Shown here: positions 7,287 to 8,795 of the stretch, piece by piece
Layout: each line of letters starts with the position of its first letter
Position numbering within the stretch: the first letter of the stretch is position 1
From: Clostridiales bacterium
GTDB taxonomy: Bacteria > Bacillota > Clostridia > Oscillospirales > Ruminococcaceae
Direction of reading: 5' to 3'
Length of the DNA: 8,795 bases
Assembly: GCA_012523875.1 (NCBI GenBank)
Contig: JAAYSW010000033.1
Location: 1-8,795 of the forward strand
Notes under the pieces: model-generated
Database searches by the model: none
What the model was told of the DNA's origin: nothing
What the model saw: only the letters and a program-made list of their open reading frames with translations
Made by a program: the position numbers and the translations under genes

Positions 7287-7314
7287 CGACCACTCACTCT
7301 CCTCTTATTTAAAA

Positions 7315-7367
7315 ATATGAATGATACATTACAGGATTAAATTGCTCATCCCGTAATGTATTCATAT
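7315..7367 (-). promoter_or_regulatory. Long intercistronic hairpin between binding protein and permease
   Basis: The 5' arm of the transcript (7367-7348) pairs with the 3' arm (7337-7315) over 20 bp, with one G-U pair and a 3-nt bulge, around a 10-nt loop. A run of five T (7315-7311) follows, then the permease ribosome binding site. It starts 27 nt after the binding-protein stop. In known CUT operons such hairpins protect the upstream binding-protein mRNA or partly terminate transcription, so that more binding protein than permease is made. Either role is plausible here. Confidence 0.75.
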
Positions 7368-7394
7368 ATTTTATATTATTGTACTTTTCATTTA

Positions 7395-8795
7395 TTAGGA
7401 AACTTCTAAGTTTGTGTTCTTTTTAGCAACGTCCTTCTTGAATTCCTCTATAGCATCTTCAACAGATGAAATATTACCATCTACATAATCTCCATATACA
7501 GTTTGGAATGATGCCTTAACACTTGCATCATATTCTGTAATCAAGCTACTATTCATAGTAATTTTTTCTGCAACCTTATTAAGAACTTGGAATTGATCCT
7601 GTCCACCTAGGTTACCATTTGAGTTTGTTCCTTCTGAAACAAGCTTAGTCATAACGTCCTTGTTATTTACGAAGTCACCAGTTGCATCTGCATATTTCCT
7701 CATTGTATCGTCATCTTTACAGAAGTATTCAATTACACCCTTAGCTAGATCAGCGTTATCGCATGATGGAGGAACTACAAGCCATGTACCGCCCCAGAAA
7801 TAAGGTTGAGGACCTTCACAAATTGCCCACTTTCCGTATGTTGCTCCGTCCTTAGCACCAGCAGCATCTGTCATAAATCCGTTTCCGTTAGATGTTCCTG
7901 TATCCTTTAGACCCCAAGTAGACACGAAATATCCCATTGTATCGTCAGTTTGACCAAGAGCAAACCATGAATCTGACCATTGGTTAACCTTAGTTACATA
8001 ACCTTTATCAGCAAAGTTCTTAGCAAATGTTAAGAAGTTTGTAACATCATCAGTTACATTCAATTTATCATTAGTAACCCATGCTGTATCACGTGCTGAT
8101 GAGAATACCTGCCAAATACCACCAAGCGTTGATGTCAAAGCAGTTTTATTTCCTGATGCCTCGTAAACTGTTTTAGCTGTTTCCTCAAATGCATCCCAAT
8201 TCTTAACCTTTTCTTGCATCTCTTCAGGAGTTTTTACATCCAAGTATGATTCAGCAAGATCTGTACGATATACAAATCCACCAGGAGCTGCCTGGAATGA
8301 AACACCCTTAAGTGTACCATCAGCTGTTGTACCAATCTCAAGTGTATAATCATAGTTCTTTGAGAAATCTGCCTTTGTCAAACCTACATCTGTTAGTGGA
8401 GCAGCATTACTGCTATCTAAATAAGTCAATGCAAAGTCAGCCTCTACGCAGTAAAGGTCAACGTCTTCACCTGATAGGAAGTAAGTATCGTAATATTTTG
8501 ATGCGTCACCACCACCAACGCCAAAGAATTGTGCTTTATAGTCAATTTCACCCAATGATGCGATTACAATATCTTTATATTGCTTGTTTCCATCATCATC
8601 AAGCTTAGGTTCGCCGTTTTCATCAAGAATAAGTTGATTTTCATCGCCTTCACCAGATTTAATCTCAACAGTACCTCCCTTATCTGGGATGTAGTAGTTA
8701 GCAACCATCTTAGGGAACTCATCGTTCCATGACATTACTGTAAATGTTTTACCGTCAGTTGGCAACTTGATTTCTGCTGTTTCATCTCCTGAAGA
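7395..8795 (-). CDS. Sugar-binding lipoprotein of a CUT1 ABC transporter (5' end outside window)
   Basis: An extracellular solute-binding protein of family 1, which captures an oligosaccharide and delivers it to the two permeases encoded just downstream. The frame is open to the right edge, giving 466 visible residues. The true start, signal peptide and lipobox cysteine are outside. The visible beginning (SSGDETAEIK) looks like the flexible Ser/Asp-rich stretch after a lipobox. The mature fold starts with FTVMSWNDEFP. Other family-like features are AAPGGFVYRTDLAE, GGIWQVFSSARD, and GGTWLVVPPSCDNADLAKGVIEYF near the C-terminal third. Many Trp, Tyr and Phe residues would suit stacking against sugar rings. 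A TTG at 8765 could be taken as a start, but it lies mid-frame with no ribosome binding site. Residues ~48-75 are an acidic insertion (DENGEPKLDDDGN). Cellodextrin is the likely ligand by context only. Confidence 0.92.
   Translation of the reverse strand, partial: SSGDETAEIKLPTDGKTFTVMSWNDEFPKMVANYYIPDKGGTVEIKSGEGDENQLILDENGEPKLDDDGNKQYKDIVIASLGEIDYKAQFFGVGGGDASKYYDTYFLSGEDVDLYCVEADFALTYLDSSNAAPLTDVGLTKADFSKNYDYTLEIGTTADGTLKGVSFQAAPGGFVYRTDLAESYLDVKTPEEMQEKVKNWDAFEETAKTVYEASGNKTALTSTLGGIWQVFSSARDTAWVTNDKLNVTDDVTNFLTFAKNFADKGYVTKVNQWSDSWFALGQTDDTMGYFVSTWGLKDTGTSNGNGFMTDAAGAKDGATYGKWAICEGPQPYFWGGTWLVVPPSCDNADLAKGVIEYFCKDDDTMRKYADATGDFVNNKDVMTKLVSEGTNSNGNLGGQDQFQVLNKVAEKITMNSSLITEYDASVKASFQTVYGDYVDGNISSVEDAIEEFKKDVAKKNTNLEVS

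Noticed and set aside
7395..8765. Binding protein starting at TTG 8765
   Set aside because: The frame is open upstream to the window edge, there is no Shine-Dalgarno sequence before the TTG, and a start here would leave a lipoprotein without a signal peptide. The gene is partial.

Overview
The window reads as a plant-cell-wall (cellulose) utilisation locus from an AT-rich, Gram-positive, cellulosome-forming anaerobe. Three observations support this: strong AGGAGG-type ribosome binding sites with sigma-A-like promoters, a type I dockerin on a glycoside hydrolase, and a CUT1 sugar ABC transporter of Firmicutes type. The Thr/Ser/Glu-rich linker and the divergent second dockerin repeat resemble those of ruminococci (Oscillospiraceae/Ruminococcaceae). 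That placement is an inference; the class (Clostridia) is much safer than the genus.

All five genes lie on the minus strand, so transcription runs from high to low coordinates. In transcription order they are: (1) a sugar-binding lipoprotein, partial, running off the right edge (>8795 to 7395); (2) a MalF/UgpA-type permease (7286-6237); (3) a MalG/UgpE-type permease (6240-5362) joined to the previous gene by an ATGA overlap; (4) a secreted GH9-CBM3c-dockerin cellulase (5155-2780, TTG start); and (5) a secreted CBM4-Ig-GH9 cellulase (2442 to <1), running off the left edge and open for all 814 visible codons. A long hairpin separates gene 1 from gene 2, a strong intrinsic terminator closes the transporter operon, and each GH9 gene has its own recognisable promoter. 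The locus is therefore at least three transcription units.

The genes make sense together. The two GH9 enzymes have the architectures of a processive endoglucanase (catalytic domain plus CBM3c) and of a CbhA/CelK/Cel9E-like enzyme (CBM4 plus Ig-like plus catalytic domain). These two types act synergistically on cellulose outside the cell and release cellodextrins. The neighbouring importer is a good candidate for taking those up. It has no ATPase gene beside it, as is common for CUT1 systems served by a shared MsiK/UgpC-type ATPase. Substrate assignment rests on neighbourhood and not on binding-site residues.

I found no RNA genes, CRISPR arrays, insertion sequences or phage genes, and no convincing plus-strand gene. 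I do not see a wholly new system. The points most worth a second look are the degenerate second dockerin repeat, a seven-G tract in the linker just before the dockerin, the SBP/permease intercistronic hairpin, the dyads over the promoter of gene 4, and the structured ~165-nt leader of gene 5.
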